Assembly (NCBI RefSeq): GCF_000018285.1
Contig: NC_009901.1
Coordinates: forward strand, 3,905,001-3,969,000
Reading direction: 5' to 3'
Length of the DNA stretch: 64,000 nt
Origin: Shewanella pealeana ATCC 700345
GTDB taxonomy: Bacteria; Pseudomonadota; Gammaproteobacteria; Enterobacterales; Shewanellaceae
In this document: piece after piece, positions 1-8,142 of the stretch
Layout: the number at the start of each line of letters is the position of its first letter
Numbering within the stretch: position 1 is the first letter of the stretch
Notes under the pieces: generated by a model
The model's input: only the letters and a program-made list of their open reading frames with translations
Told to the model about the DNA's origin: nothing
The model's database searches: none
Translations under genes and position numbers: made by a program

Positions 1-190
1 TTCGCCCTGCTAGGAAAAGCAAAAGCCCGACCTACTACAAACACCACTTTTTCGGCTTTTCCCATCTTTTCTGTAAGCGTAGCGTTCCGTCTGTGACGTA
101 GTCACGTTCGCAAGGCCGTAGGCCGAACGTCTTTGCTCTTCCTAGAAGCTAGGACCTTTCTTGGCTTTTCCTCGCACCTTCTTTTCCTAT
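1..190 (+). repeat. Interspersed repeat family B, copy 1 (cut by window edge)
   Basis: Non-coding, patchily conserved DNA sharing blocks with 39650-39930 and 41085-41370. The shared blocks are TTCGCCCTGCTAGG, a GCCCGACC(T/G)AC block, a CGTAAGCG(C/T)AGCGTTCCGT block and a GTGACGTAGTCAC palindrome followed by AAGGCCG(T/C)AGGCCG. All three copies lie in the same orientation. The copy is truncated at the left by the window edge. No open frame is conserved between copies, so this is a dispersed genomic repeat rather than a gene. Confidence 0.7.
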
Positions 191-258
191 ATTTCATTAA
201 AAATTTCGTCTATTTCGTCCGCAATAGCTAACAAAGATCACACTTTATGTTAGTCTTC

Positions 259-274
259 CGTGATTAGCATCACC
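259..274. promoter_or_regulatory. CRP-like site upstream of the maeA repeat
   Basis: CGTGA-N6-TCACC matches the CRP consensus TGTGA-N6-TCACA with two mismatches. It lies four bases before the left end of the 268-bp repeat that separates it from maeA. It may be the original maeA activator site; this is inference. Confidence 0.4.
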
Positions 275-277
275 TGT

Positions 278-545
278 AATACCAATCAGTATATAGATTT
301 ACTCGCTCAGCGAGAATTTAGCGGTTCTGAGGCAAGGTGACGAATGAAGAGCATAGCTGTTCTACGGTCAAGTTCGTTAACGCAGCATCAGAGCAGCTAA
401 AACTCGTCATTCTGGAGCGTTTTTGGCTGCCTACTTCCACATTGAACAGCACCATAAGGGAATAATAGCTCTTTCGACTATTCACCTTGAAACAGTTTGC
501 CAAAAACCGCTCTGAGCAGATAAAGTTCTTATACTGATTGGTATT
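278..545 (+). repeat. Interspersed repeat family A, copy 1 (MITE-like)
   Basis: A 268-bp element bounded by the inverted ends AATACCAATCAGTAT and ATACTGATTGGTATT. It resembles 24183-24463 (opposite orientation) and 31133-31399 (same orientation) along its whole length, including the internal blocks CGCTCAGCGAGA, TTCTGGAGCGTTTTTGGCTG and CAGTTTGCCAAAAA. It carries no convincing gene. It ends 33 bp before the maeA start codon, so the native maeA promoter is either inside it or displaced by it. Confidence 0.8.
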
Positions 546-578
546 ACTCTACTAACAAAAACAAAGAAAAGGTTTCCA

Positions 579-2267
579 ATGGACGATAACAAACGCCCGC
601 TCTATCTTCCTTTTGCCGGTCCAGCCATTCTTGAAGCACCTTTGATCAACAAAGGTAGCGCTTTCACCGACGAAGAACGGATATTTTTTAATCTCGAAGG
701 CCTACTGCCCCACGTCATCGAGACCATCGAAGAGCAAGCCTCTCGCGCTTATGATCAATACAAGAACTTCAGCAACGATCTCGACAAACATATCTACCTA
801 AGAAACATTCAAGACACCAACGAGACTCTCTATTATCGCCTGGTGCAAAACCACATTACCGAGATGATGCCTATCATCTACACCCCTACAGTGGGGATGG
901 CCTGTGAGCGTTTCTCTAAAGATTACCGTCGTAACCGTGGCCTGTTTATCTCTTACGCCAATAAAGACCGTATCGACGATATTCTTAATAACTCAACCCG
1001 CCAAAAAGTAAAAATCATCGTAGTGACCGACGGTGAGCGCATCTTAGGTCTAGGTGATCAAGGCATTGGTGGTATGGGGATCCCGATTGGTAAGTTATCT
1101 CTATACACCAGCTGTGGCGGTATTAGCCCGGCTTACACCTTGCCGATTACACTCGATGTAGGAACCGATAACCCACACCTACTCGAAGACCCTATGTACA
1201 TGGGGATGCGTAGCCCACGTATTGGCGGCGAAGAATACACAGAATTTGTAGAAGCCTTTATGCAAGCGGTTCACCGCCGCTGGCCCGACGCACTGATCCA
1301 GTTCGAAGACTTTGCTCAGAAGAACGCCATGCCACTGCTTGAGCGTTATAAAGATCAATACTGCTGCTTTAATGATGACATTCAAGGCACTGCCGCAGTA
1401 ACTGTTGGCTCACTGTTAGCAGCCTGTAAGGCGGCAAAAACACAGCTTAGCGAACAGCGCATCACCTTCTTAGGTGCAGGCTCAGCCGGTTGTGGTATTG
1501 CCGAGGCTATCGTGGCGCAGATGGTGTCTGAAGGGATTAGTGAAGCACAGGCACGCAAGCAAGTGTTTATGGTTGATCGCTGGGGCATGTTGCAATCAAA
1601 TATGCCTAACTTGCTACCGTTCCAGCAAAAGTTAGCGCAAAATTGTGATGACATTACCAGCTGGGATAATTTCAGCGACAACATCTCACTGCTGGATGTG
1701 GTAAACAATGCCAAGCCAACGGTATTGATTGGCGTTTCAGGCGCGCCGGGTCTGTTCACCGAAGAGATCATCAAGGCGATGCACAGCCATTGTAAGCGCC
1801 CAATCGTGTTCCCGTTGTCGAACCCAACTAGCCGCGTTGAAGCCACGCCGAAAGATATCCTACACTGGACCCAAGGCCAGGCGCTTGTAGCAACAGGTAG
1901 CCCGTTTGAGCCAGTAGTGGTTGACGATGTGACCTATGAAATTGCCCAGTGTAATAACAGTTATATCTTCCCAGGTATTGGCCTTGGCGTATTAGCCTCT
2001 GGGGCAAAACGTGTCAGCGACGCCATGTTGATGGCATCGAGCCGCGCGTTAGCCGAGTGTTCACCACTGGCGATTGACGGTGAAGGCTCACTGCTGCCAA
2101 AGCTTGAAGATATTCATAAGGTGAGTAAGCATATTGCGTTTGCCGTTGCCAGAACTGCAATTGAAGAAGGCCATGCGTTGCCAACAACCAATGAGTTGCT
2201 GACCTATGCGATTGAGGATAACTTCTGGACCGCAGAGTATCGTAGTTATAAACGAACTGCGTTCTAG
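579..2267 (+). CDS. maeA: NAD-dependent malic enzyme
   Basis: Oxidative decarboxylation of malate to pyruvate with NAD, in the cytoplasm, linking the TCA cycle to pyruvate. The 562-residue length is typical of the long bacterial/eukaryotic malic enzyme class. Visible motifs are the catalytic-Tyr region YTPTVG (about 101), the [16 protein letters not shown] segment with the catalytic Lys (about 157-172), the metal-binding FEDF (about 242) and FNDDIQGT (264-271), and the nucleotide-binding GAGSAG (299-304). ATG start follows an AAAGG-like ribosome site. It is monocistronic, with a strong terminator 45 bp downstream. Upstream control is unusual because repeat family A occupies 278-545. Confidence 0.96.
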   Translation: MDDNKRPLYLPFAGPAILEAPLINKGSAFTDEERIFFNLEGLLPHVIETIEEQASRAYDQYKNFSNDLDKHIYLRNIQDTNETLYYRLVQNHITEMMPIIYTPTVGMACERFSKDYRRNRGLFISYANKDRIDDILNNSTRQKVKIIVVTDGERILGLGDQGIGGMGIPIGKLSLYTSCGGISPAYTLPITLDVGTDNPHLLEDPMYMGMRSPRIGGEEYTEFVEAFMQAVHRRWPDALIQFEDFAQKNAMPLLERYKDQYCCFNDDIQGTAAVTVGSLLAACKAAKTQLSEQRITFLGAGSAGCGIAEAIVAQMVSEGISEAQARKQVFMVDRWGMLQSNMPNLLPFQQKLAQNCDDITSWDNFSDNISLLDVVNNAKPTVLIGVSGAPGLFTEEIIKAMHSHCKRPIVFPLSNPTSRVEATPKDILHWTQGQALVATGSPFEPVVVDDVTYEIAQCNNSYIFPGIGLGVLASGAKRVSDAMLMASSRALAECSPLAIDGEGSLLPKLEDIHKVSKHIAFAVARTAIEEGHALPTTNELLTYAIEDNFWTAEYRSYKRTAF

Positions 2268-2311
2268 TTCTGAACGTTAGTATTCGCAACGTTCATTAGC
2301 GAAGTTGAAAC

Positions 2312-2341
2312 AAAAAGCAGTCATATTTGGCTGCTTTTTTG
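2312..2341 (+). terminator. Rho-independent terminator after maeA
   Basis: Stem AAAAAGCAG / CTGCTTTTT around a ten-base loop, followed by a T-run. Confidence 0.75.
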
Positions 2342-2474
2342 TTTTTTGGCTTTTGTGTTATCCGGTAGTTGGTTTGCTATCAAGCGCAGCTTGATTACTC
2401 CTCCTAATTGTTAGACGCTGTCTAACTTAAAGCTCAAGCGCCGCCTGATAGGTGGCAAAACCTCAACTGTTGAG

Positions 2475-3053
2475 CTAAACAAGTCTCCGTTCACTTGCCA
2501 CCTGACTGGCTACTCGGTAGAGCTTAGGTTTATTGTTATAGCCAACTGGACGGTTATAGGTGAGTACCGTCGACAGACACTTATGTACTTCGCTGTTTGG
2601 ATCGTTGGCATTGCCAAAAATGAGGGCATCGGCAGGACATACCGTGACGCAGGCTGGCTGTAGCCCCTCTGCAACACGGCTTTTCATGCAGAAATCGCAG
2701 TTATCAGTAGATTTGGCGTGCTTATTATAGAAACATCCCCCTGTAGGACAGGCGGCTACACACATTAAGCAGCCTTTGCAGCGGTCATGATTAAATGACA
2801 CTACACCATCCACTGTTTGACTAATCGCCCCATAAGGGCAGGCCTTGATGCAGGCGGGTCTGTCACACTGCTCGCAAGAGACTCGCAGATAACGATAGTG
2901 CAGTTCGCCATCGATAAGATATGGGCCCTTTACATCAATTGTGGCCCGGTTTTGATGATCGGCCAAATCGTTAGATGTGTTACAAGCAGCAGTGCAGGCA
3001 TGACAACCTATACAGCGATTTTCATCATGAATGAGTACATATTTTTCGTTCAT
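2475..3053 (-). CDS. 4Fe-4S ferredoxin-type electron-transfer subunit (PsrB/PhsB-like)
   Basis: This is the B subunit of a complex iron-sulfur molybdoenzyme, passing electrons to the catalytic subunit encoded just upstream. The 192 residues contain sixteen cysteines in four clusters: CIGCHACTAAC near the N-terminus, CEQCDRPACIKACP, CKGCLMCVAACP and a CDFC...CVTVC group. ATG start is preceded by a G-rich ribosome site. It lies 83 bp downstream of the molybdopterin subunit, so the two probably form an operon. No NrfD/PsrC membrane anchor follows: the next gene on the left is maeA in the opposite direction. No signal peptide is seen, consistent with co-export with its Tat-bearing partner. Confidence 0.88.
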   Translation of the reverse strand: MNEKYVLIHDENRCIGCHACTAACNTSNDLADHQNRATIDVKGPYLIDGELHYRYLRVSCEQCDRPACIKACPYGAISQTVDGVVSFNHDRCKGCLMCVAACPTGGCFYNKHAKSTDNCDFCMKSRVAEGLQPACVTVCPADALIFGNANDPNSEVHKCLSTVLTYNRPVGYNNKPKLYRVASQVASERRLV

Positions 3054-3136
3054 TGCGTTCCCCCCACTCTACTCCAACACATACTGTTGCCTTGGTTGAA
3101 GTAAAGTAGCTCCTTGTTAGTTTAACTAAATACACA

Positions 3137-5407
3137 TTACACACGTCTGATAGTGACGCCCGTGGTATGAACATTACTGCCTGTAATGGCTGCGGTAGCA
3201 TGGGGTAACAAAGCGCCGCAATGCACTCCTTTACCGAAGGCCCGTGTGAGTTCTTGGTTCTTACTGCCAAAACCCATATGTGCGAAAACGGTATCTTTGC
3301 GGATCCCAAGCGTTACCTTGGCTGTACCTTGCTCCTCTCCCACCTGACTAGTGATGGTGATGCTATCACCATCACTTATCCCGAGTTTGGCAGCAGTGTC
3401 TGGATGGATCCAGACAGGGTTATCTGGCTGCAAGTCGTAAAGCAGTGGGATATTTTGAGTAGCTGCGTTGGTATGCAATGCAGACTTTCCTTGAATAAAG
3501 TACAGCTCACCAGGCTGCTTTAGCGTCACGGGGCGGTAGCTAATCACACTGCGGCCTGGGGCTATCTTTTCGAGACTAGGAGAGCTCAATTCAATCTTGC
3601 CACTTGGAGTCGTGAATTGGAGCTGATGACCGTAGTCGCCACGCTCTGAGACAGGCTGCGCATTAGGATAGTGCTGGCGAAACTTCGCCACCATATCTGG
3701 TTCTCGCATCAACAGTGGGATGCCAAATGAGAGGTAACCTTCTTTTCTAAGTTGCGGTAATAATTCCGGGTTGTTTGCAACCTGACGCTGTTGATAGTCA
3801 GCAATATCTTGCCAAGGAAAAAATTGTCCCAGCGCCATTGCGTCAGCGATCTCTTTAAATATTTGCCAACTTGGTCGAGTGTTACCTATGGTATCGGTTG
3901 CTTGCTGACGCAAGGCGTAGGCTGGGCTCTTAGCAGAATAGTCACTGATGTCTTCGTCACGCTCAAGATAAGTGGACTCAGGCAGAACAACGTCGGCATA
4001 GGCCGCGCTCTCGCTAATATATACGTCACAGGCGACAACAAAATCCATCGCCTCGAGTGCTTTTTGAACTTGGGTTCGATCGGTGACGGTTTGCACAGGG
4101 TTAGAACGTGACATCACCCATGCCTTTATCGCGTAGGGCTGTTGCTGCAAGGCAGCAGGGATAATAGATTGATAGAGCCCACCCGCTTTGGCAGCATACT
4201 TAAACTGGGCTTGGGCTAAATCGATACGTGGTAACACTGGGGTTGGTAAACCTTCTACTTTTATTTTTTCGAGTGATGGGGCTACCGCTTCGCCAGCAAG
4301 TTTGTTGTACAGCTTAGAATTCTTAGCGAAATACACACCTCCTTTACGTTCAATATTACCCAGCAGCACGTTTATGGCATAGATACCACGCCGAAGATCG
4401 AACTCTTCAGGTGTAAAGGTGCAGCGATGGCCATGGTCCGCTATCGCTGCGGGGGCGGCTGCGGCGAGTTCTCGGGCGATACGACGAATGTCGCCAGCTG
4501 AAATCCCGCATACCTCACTTGCCCACTCAGGGCTGTATCGCGCCATCGAAGTCGCAAAATCCTCGAAGCCACTAACATATTGCTGAACAAAAGATTCATC
4601 GTACAACTGCTCTTCTATTAATACATGACTCAGAGCGAGTACAACGGCAATGTCTGTGCCGGGTTTAATGGCATGCCATTCATCTGCTTTGTCAGCCATC
4701 ACCGATAATCTAGGCTCAAACACCACGACCTTGACCGTGCCTTTTTCCTGTGCCGCCAACAAGCCTCGGGTCATTGACATATTGACCCCTTCATACAGGT
4801 TATGACCGAAGTTAAGTATGTATTTGCTGTTTTCTAAATCCAGCTTAAGCTCATTGCCGAACATCACCTTGGCGGCAACCGCATAGGAGATCGGACATGT
4901 TGAGCCGTGTGAAAAGATATTTGGGGTGCCAATGGCTTTACCAAAGTGAAAGGCATGATTGGATAATGAGCCAGATTTACTCGAGACTGCGATTGCTTCT
5001 GGTCCGTATTGGTCACGCACTTGATTTAGGTTAACCGCAATAAGTTGGTATGCTTCTTCCCACTCAATTTCCTGCCACTGCCCCGAACCTCGAGGTCCGG
5101 TTCGCTTAATCGGTTTTACCAATCGATGAGGATCATTGAGCAGCTTGCTACCTGATGTACCTCTTGCGCATACCTTACCGCCAAAGCTCTTAGCGTTCAG
5201 GTTCCCCCGAATGAATAACTTGCCCAGTCTGCTTTCAACGGTAATGGGACACCGAGTTGAACACATTTCGCAGATACTGTTTATTTCTTTAATAAATGGC
5301 GTTGCTGGTGTTAATATTTTACTTTGCGCCCCTAACGTTCCGGGGGCATAAACTGTTATAGCGCAAAAGGCGCTACCTTTTGCCAAAAAATCGCGGCGAG
5401 ACAACAT
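3137..5407 (-). CDS. Molybdopterin oxidoreductase, polysulfide/thiosulfate reductase-like catalytic subunit
   Basis: Periplasmic molybdopterin enzyme of the DMSO reductase superfamily, closest in build to PsrA/PhsA. The N-terminus has a twin-arginine signal (SRRDFLAKG, residues 3-11). A 4Fe-4S motif uses Cys46, Cys49, Cys53 and Cys80. The GSTCPIS motif puts a likely molybdenum-ligating Cys at 171. The C-terminal region has the usual molydopterin-dinucleotide-binding layout. Length 756 matches the family. ATG is preceded by GAGAGGT. An FNR-type site lies 111 bp upstream, fitting anaerobic expression. The true electron acceptor (polysulfide, thiosulfate or another) cannot be decided from sequence alone. 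Confidence 0.88.
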   Translation of the reverse strand: MLSRRDFLAKGSAFCAITVYAPGTLGAQSKILTPATPFIKEINSICEMCSTRCPITVESRLGKLFIRGNLNAKSFGGKVCARGTSGSKLLNDPHRLVKPIKRTGPRGSGQWQEIEWEEAYQLIAVNLNQVRDQYGPEAIAVSSKSGSLSNHAFHFGKAIGTPNIFSHGSTCPISYAVAAKVMFGNELKLDLENSKYILNFGHNLYEGVNMSMTRGLLAAQEKGTVKVVVFEPRLSVMADKADEWHAIKPGTDIAVVLALSHVLIEEQLYDESFVQQYVSGFEDFATSMARYSPEWASEVCGISAGDIRRIARELAAAAPAAIADHGHRCTFTPEEFDLRRGIYAINVLLGNIERKGGVYFAKNSKLYNKLAGEAVAPSLEKIKVEGLPTPVLPRIDLAQAQFKYAAKAGGLYQSIIPAALQQQPYAIKAWVMSRSNPVQTVTDRTQVQKALEAMDFVVACDVYISESAAYADVVLPESTYLERDEDISDYSAKSPAYALRQQATDTIGNTRPSWQIFKEIADAMALGQFFPWQDIADYQQRQVANNPELLPQLRKEGYLSFGIPLLMREPDMVAKFRQHYPNAQPVSERGDYGHQLQFTTPSGKIELSSPSLEKIAPGRSVISYRPVTLKQPGELYFIQGKSALHTNAATQNIPLLYDLQPDNPVWIHPDTAAKLGISDGDSITITSQVGEEQGTAKVTLGIRKDTVFAHMGFGSKNQELTRAFGKGVHCGALLPHATAAITGSNVHTTGVTIRRV

Positions 5408-5517
5408 GTTCTTACCTCTCTTTTCACGTTTATAACCATCAGATTTAAAAGAAATTATTTTTTATACGAAGAGAAGCCGGCTGTACGCATAGTACGCCTG
5501 CCCCAATCAAACAAAGC

Positions 5518-5531
5518 ATGATTAAGATCAA
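5518..5531. promoter_or_regulatory. FNR-type binding site of the molybdoenzyme operon
   Basis: ATGATTAAGATCAA matches the FNR consensus TTGAT-N4-ATCAA at every defined position but the first. It is about 110 bp upstream of the catalytic-subunit start. Several further TGTGA half-sites follow between 5551 and 5615, so CRP input is also possible. Confidence 0.6.
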
Positions 5532-5534
5532 TAA

Positions 5535-6850
5535 ATCAGATGTATTTAGATGTGAATCACATATGATAAGTTGTGATTTAGATCCGAACACAACTAAAAA
5601 TTGTGATCGAAAATAAAAACACCGCTACAGAGATGCCATCATCTCCCCCCCGCTCACAGCAAGCTAATCGCCTTATTCGTTAATGCTATCGATGTAACGC
5701 GCAAATAGGCCTATAACAAATGAGCTATAGATGGGTTCTTATAGGCAAGGCCGCTTTTCAGGTGAGCATAAAACCCATTGACTCAAGGCTATGAATGATG
5801 AAATTTAAGATGAATCTTAACAAGGCTAAGAGGTTTTCTTGAAATTATGTCTTTATCGTGACGCGCTAAATCCTGAACACAAAACCATAAAACTTTTAGA
5901 TATATATCACATAAAAAATATTGCAAACCGGCAAAAAGATCCATATCTCTGCCATCGACACTGAGATGACGCCAAAAAGTAACAGAACATGTGGGCTCAG
6001 AGTCTGATGGATCCCCACGAATTTAATAGTATGCTTGTGGTTTCCGAACTAAGCCTTGTAGTGTCTTGAGAGCTATCTGCCAATGCGATTTCAACCGCTT
6101 CAAGTTCTTATCTTTGTATGCTCTCAAACCTATAAATTGGTTTGAGAGTACATTGCGGTGCTTTAATGAATTCGCCTGATAAAAGATAGGACAGGCATAA
6201 CTTTTGCTCCCTGTGCCTTTAACCATAACGTTAAAACTTACTGACTCCTCAGACTTACAGGAAACACCAGTTCCCCATCGGAGTTGCCGAAGTGCGTTGG
6301 AAGCTCTATATAAACCAGAGTTGCGTGATATCCACACGGACGTGGGCGTAGCTTTCGCGGGGTAGGCCGCTCCTAGGCATCCCTGCCATCACGGCATTTG
6401 TGAATCCATTCACATCAGATGCCCCATCGGAAGCGTTAGCAATTTATCCATAAGCATGAGGCCCGTATCTAATGAATATAACTCCGTCCGGTTATACACT
6501 GTTGCCCCCTCTTGGCCGTAAAATAATTGGGTCAGAGTAAACTAAACAATTCACTCCGAATCCCCAGAGTTATGCTTGTCTAACCCCGTGTAAATACGGC
6601 CGTGACCGTCAATCTTCTGGTGAGAGATAACGAAGTTATCAAGCTCTCGAACGAGAGGCATGGATGCCGAACTGGCTTTTAAACATGGAAGTTGTTTGTC
6701 ATGGCCGAGCTTCCAGGGATGGACTTGCTGCGTGTCACGGCAGTGTCTGCACATACGCAGGCCATTGGAACCACCGCTGCTGGATCCTACTCGCAGCCTA
6801 AAAATACCTCCCTATCTACACGAAGATAAAAAGTTGCTATATCTGCTAGC
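5535..6850. other. Gene-poor 1.3 kb stretch with unassigned sequence
   Basis: No convincing gene is seen between the molybdoenzyme promoter and the DUF3069 terminator. The part from about 6020 to 6820 differs in look from the flanking AT-rich DNA. It holds a 104-codon frame (6023-6337, minus strand) that begins with GTG and has no clear ribosome site. Further right are AATTGGGTCAGAGTAAAC, a phrase that also looks like part of a dispersed element, and a GC-richer segment (6590-6800). It could be a decayed mobile or repeat element, but I recognise no transposase, intron or integrase motif. Confidence 0.4.
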
Positions 6851-6853
6851 AAC

Positions 6854-6885
6854 AAAAAAGGCTACAGAAACCCTGTAGCCTTTTT
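6854..6885 (-). terminator. Terminator after the DUF3069 gene
   Basis: Stem AAAAAGGCTACAG / CTGTAGCCTTTTT; on the minus strand the T-run follows the hairpin, 30 bp past the DUF3069 stop. Confidence 0.8.
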
Positions 6886-6914
6886 GATTAAACTTTTTAG
6901 CAAAAAGCTAAACC

Positions 6915-7352
6915 TTATTTGCCAGCAATCACTGTTTTGATGCTATTAAGCATCGAACGGTCAGTTCGGGCTTTCTTCAACTTACGTACGCTTTCTTTAA
7001 GCGAAGCATCTGCTAGTCGAGTGAAGATACCGTTGTACTCTTTCTCGGCGATCTCATCGTCAGTTTCAGCCATCTCTGCAATATCTTGGGCTACGCGGCT
7101 TAATTGGAACCAAGCATTCGCAATGTAGAAACCGTGGAAGTCTTCTCTCGGTAATAGGCCCTTAGCACTGGCTGGTAGTGCATCCCAACCGGCGCTGAAC
7201 TTAAGGTCGGTATCTTCGATTAGCTCGTTGCAAAGGTTGGCGTAAGCTTCGAACAATCCCTCTGGAATGTCGTTCATCGGCATTACTGTGTTACATACAT
7301 TCAGCGCTACTTGCTCAGCACGATCTCTATAAGCTTGAGTTACTTCTGTCAT
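6915..7352 (-). CDS. DUF3069 family protein
   Basis: A 145-residue soluble, mostly helical acidic protein of a family of unknown function that I associate with Shewanella and relatives. ATG at 7352 (protein start MTEVTQAYRD) is chosen over a longer frame beginning at 7403 because an AGAGAGAAAG ribosome site sits just before it. There is no signal peptide, membrane segment or catalytic motif. It has its own terminator. A PAP2-type gene ends its coding 80 bp further upstream on the same strand, so co-transcription is possible. No function is claimed. Confidence 0.75.
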   Translation of the reverse strand: MTEVTQAYRDRAEQVALNVCNTVMPMNDIPEGLFEAYANLCNELIEDTDLKFSAGWDALPASAKGLLPREDFHGFYIANAWFQLSRVAQDIAEMAETDDEIAEKEYNGIFTRLADASLKESVRKLKKARTDRSMLNSIKTVIAGK

Positions 7353-7432
7353 CACTTTCTCTCTACAAATATATCTAAAAACAGTTCGGTTAGATGACGC
7401 CATATAGCGCCTATCTCAATTCAATTGCTAGG

Positions 7433-7957
7433 TTAAAATTTGCCGCTTACGTATAAGCCATAATTACCATTACCGACGATTGGCGTTACCGTAATACCTT
7501 TATAAGGGTCGGTAAAGTATAGCCCAGACAATATGCCAATTGCCGCGCCAGCTAACACGTCTTCAACGTGGTGCTTGTCGCTTTCAACTCGGGTATAGCC
7601 TACATAAGCAGCGCCAATATAAGCGGGGATAGCCCACTGCCAACCATAACGCTGCTGCACAAATGTAGCTGCGGCAAAGCTGTCGGCGGTGTGACCTGAC
7701 GGAAACGAGTCATCACCTGAGCCATCGGGTCTGTCTTTATCTACCGTGTATTTAAGGCCTTCTACCACTAAACGAGAAACCACACCGGTTTTGGCTAGCT
7801 GCCAAGCCCCTTCATAGCCATCTTCATAAATAAGCGAACCACCCAGCGCAGCGGCTGGAATAAGCAGGTGCAATACATCACCAGACCTTTCTAAATCCGA
7901 TGCGGCGGAAGTTGACCAACTTGCCAGTAAAAGTAAACAAGCAAAAAACTTTTTCAT
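7433..7957 (-). CDS. PAP2-superfamily phosphatase, secreted
   Basis: Acid phosphatase/phosphatidic-acid-phosphatase fold with the three family motifs: K...DKDRP (about residues 72-80), SFPSGHTADS, and TRVESDKHHVEDV. A short signal peptide starts MKKFFACLLLLASWSTSAAS, so the enzyme should act in the periplasm or outer leaflet. The start at 7957 is preferred to the upstream ATG at 7975 because it gives a clean signal peptide. The substrate (lipid phosphate or small phosphate ester) is not determinable. About 174 residues, short for the family but complete across all motifs. Confidence 0.85.
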   Translation of the reverse strand: MKKFFACLLLLASWSTSAASDLERSGDVLHLLIPAAALGGSLIYEDGYEGAWQLAKTGVVSRLVVEGLKYTVDKDRPDGSGDDSFPSGHTADSFAAATFVQQRYGWQWAIPAYIGAAYVGYTRVESDKHHVEDVLAGAAIGILSGLYFTDPYKGITVTPIVGNGNYGLYVSGKF

Positions 7958-8142
7958 AGGAAAGACCTGTGTCATGAGCCATTAGAGGGCGTTGTTATAC
8001 AGGCACAATGTGGTAAATGCAAAAACTTGTGAAAGCGATTCAATTTTAAGCACTCAACATATAAAAACTTAGTTAACAAAAACCCTTATCGTGTATTCTA
8101 ATGGCCGAATATAAAAAATTTTGATACCAAAAATAAACGTAA

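Noticed and set aside
318..503. 61-codon frame inside repeat A copy 1
   Set aside because: The other copies carry different frames at the same place, so coding constraint is absent.
5641..5655. C7 run as a phase-variable tract
   Set aside because: It is intergenic and not next to a start codon or promoter element that I can identify.
6023..6337. 104-codon frame on the minus strand
   Set aside because: It begins with GTG, has no clear ribosome site or recognisable domain, and lies in a segment of unclear origin. Kept only as part of the region description.
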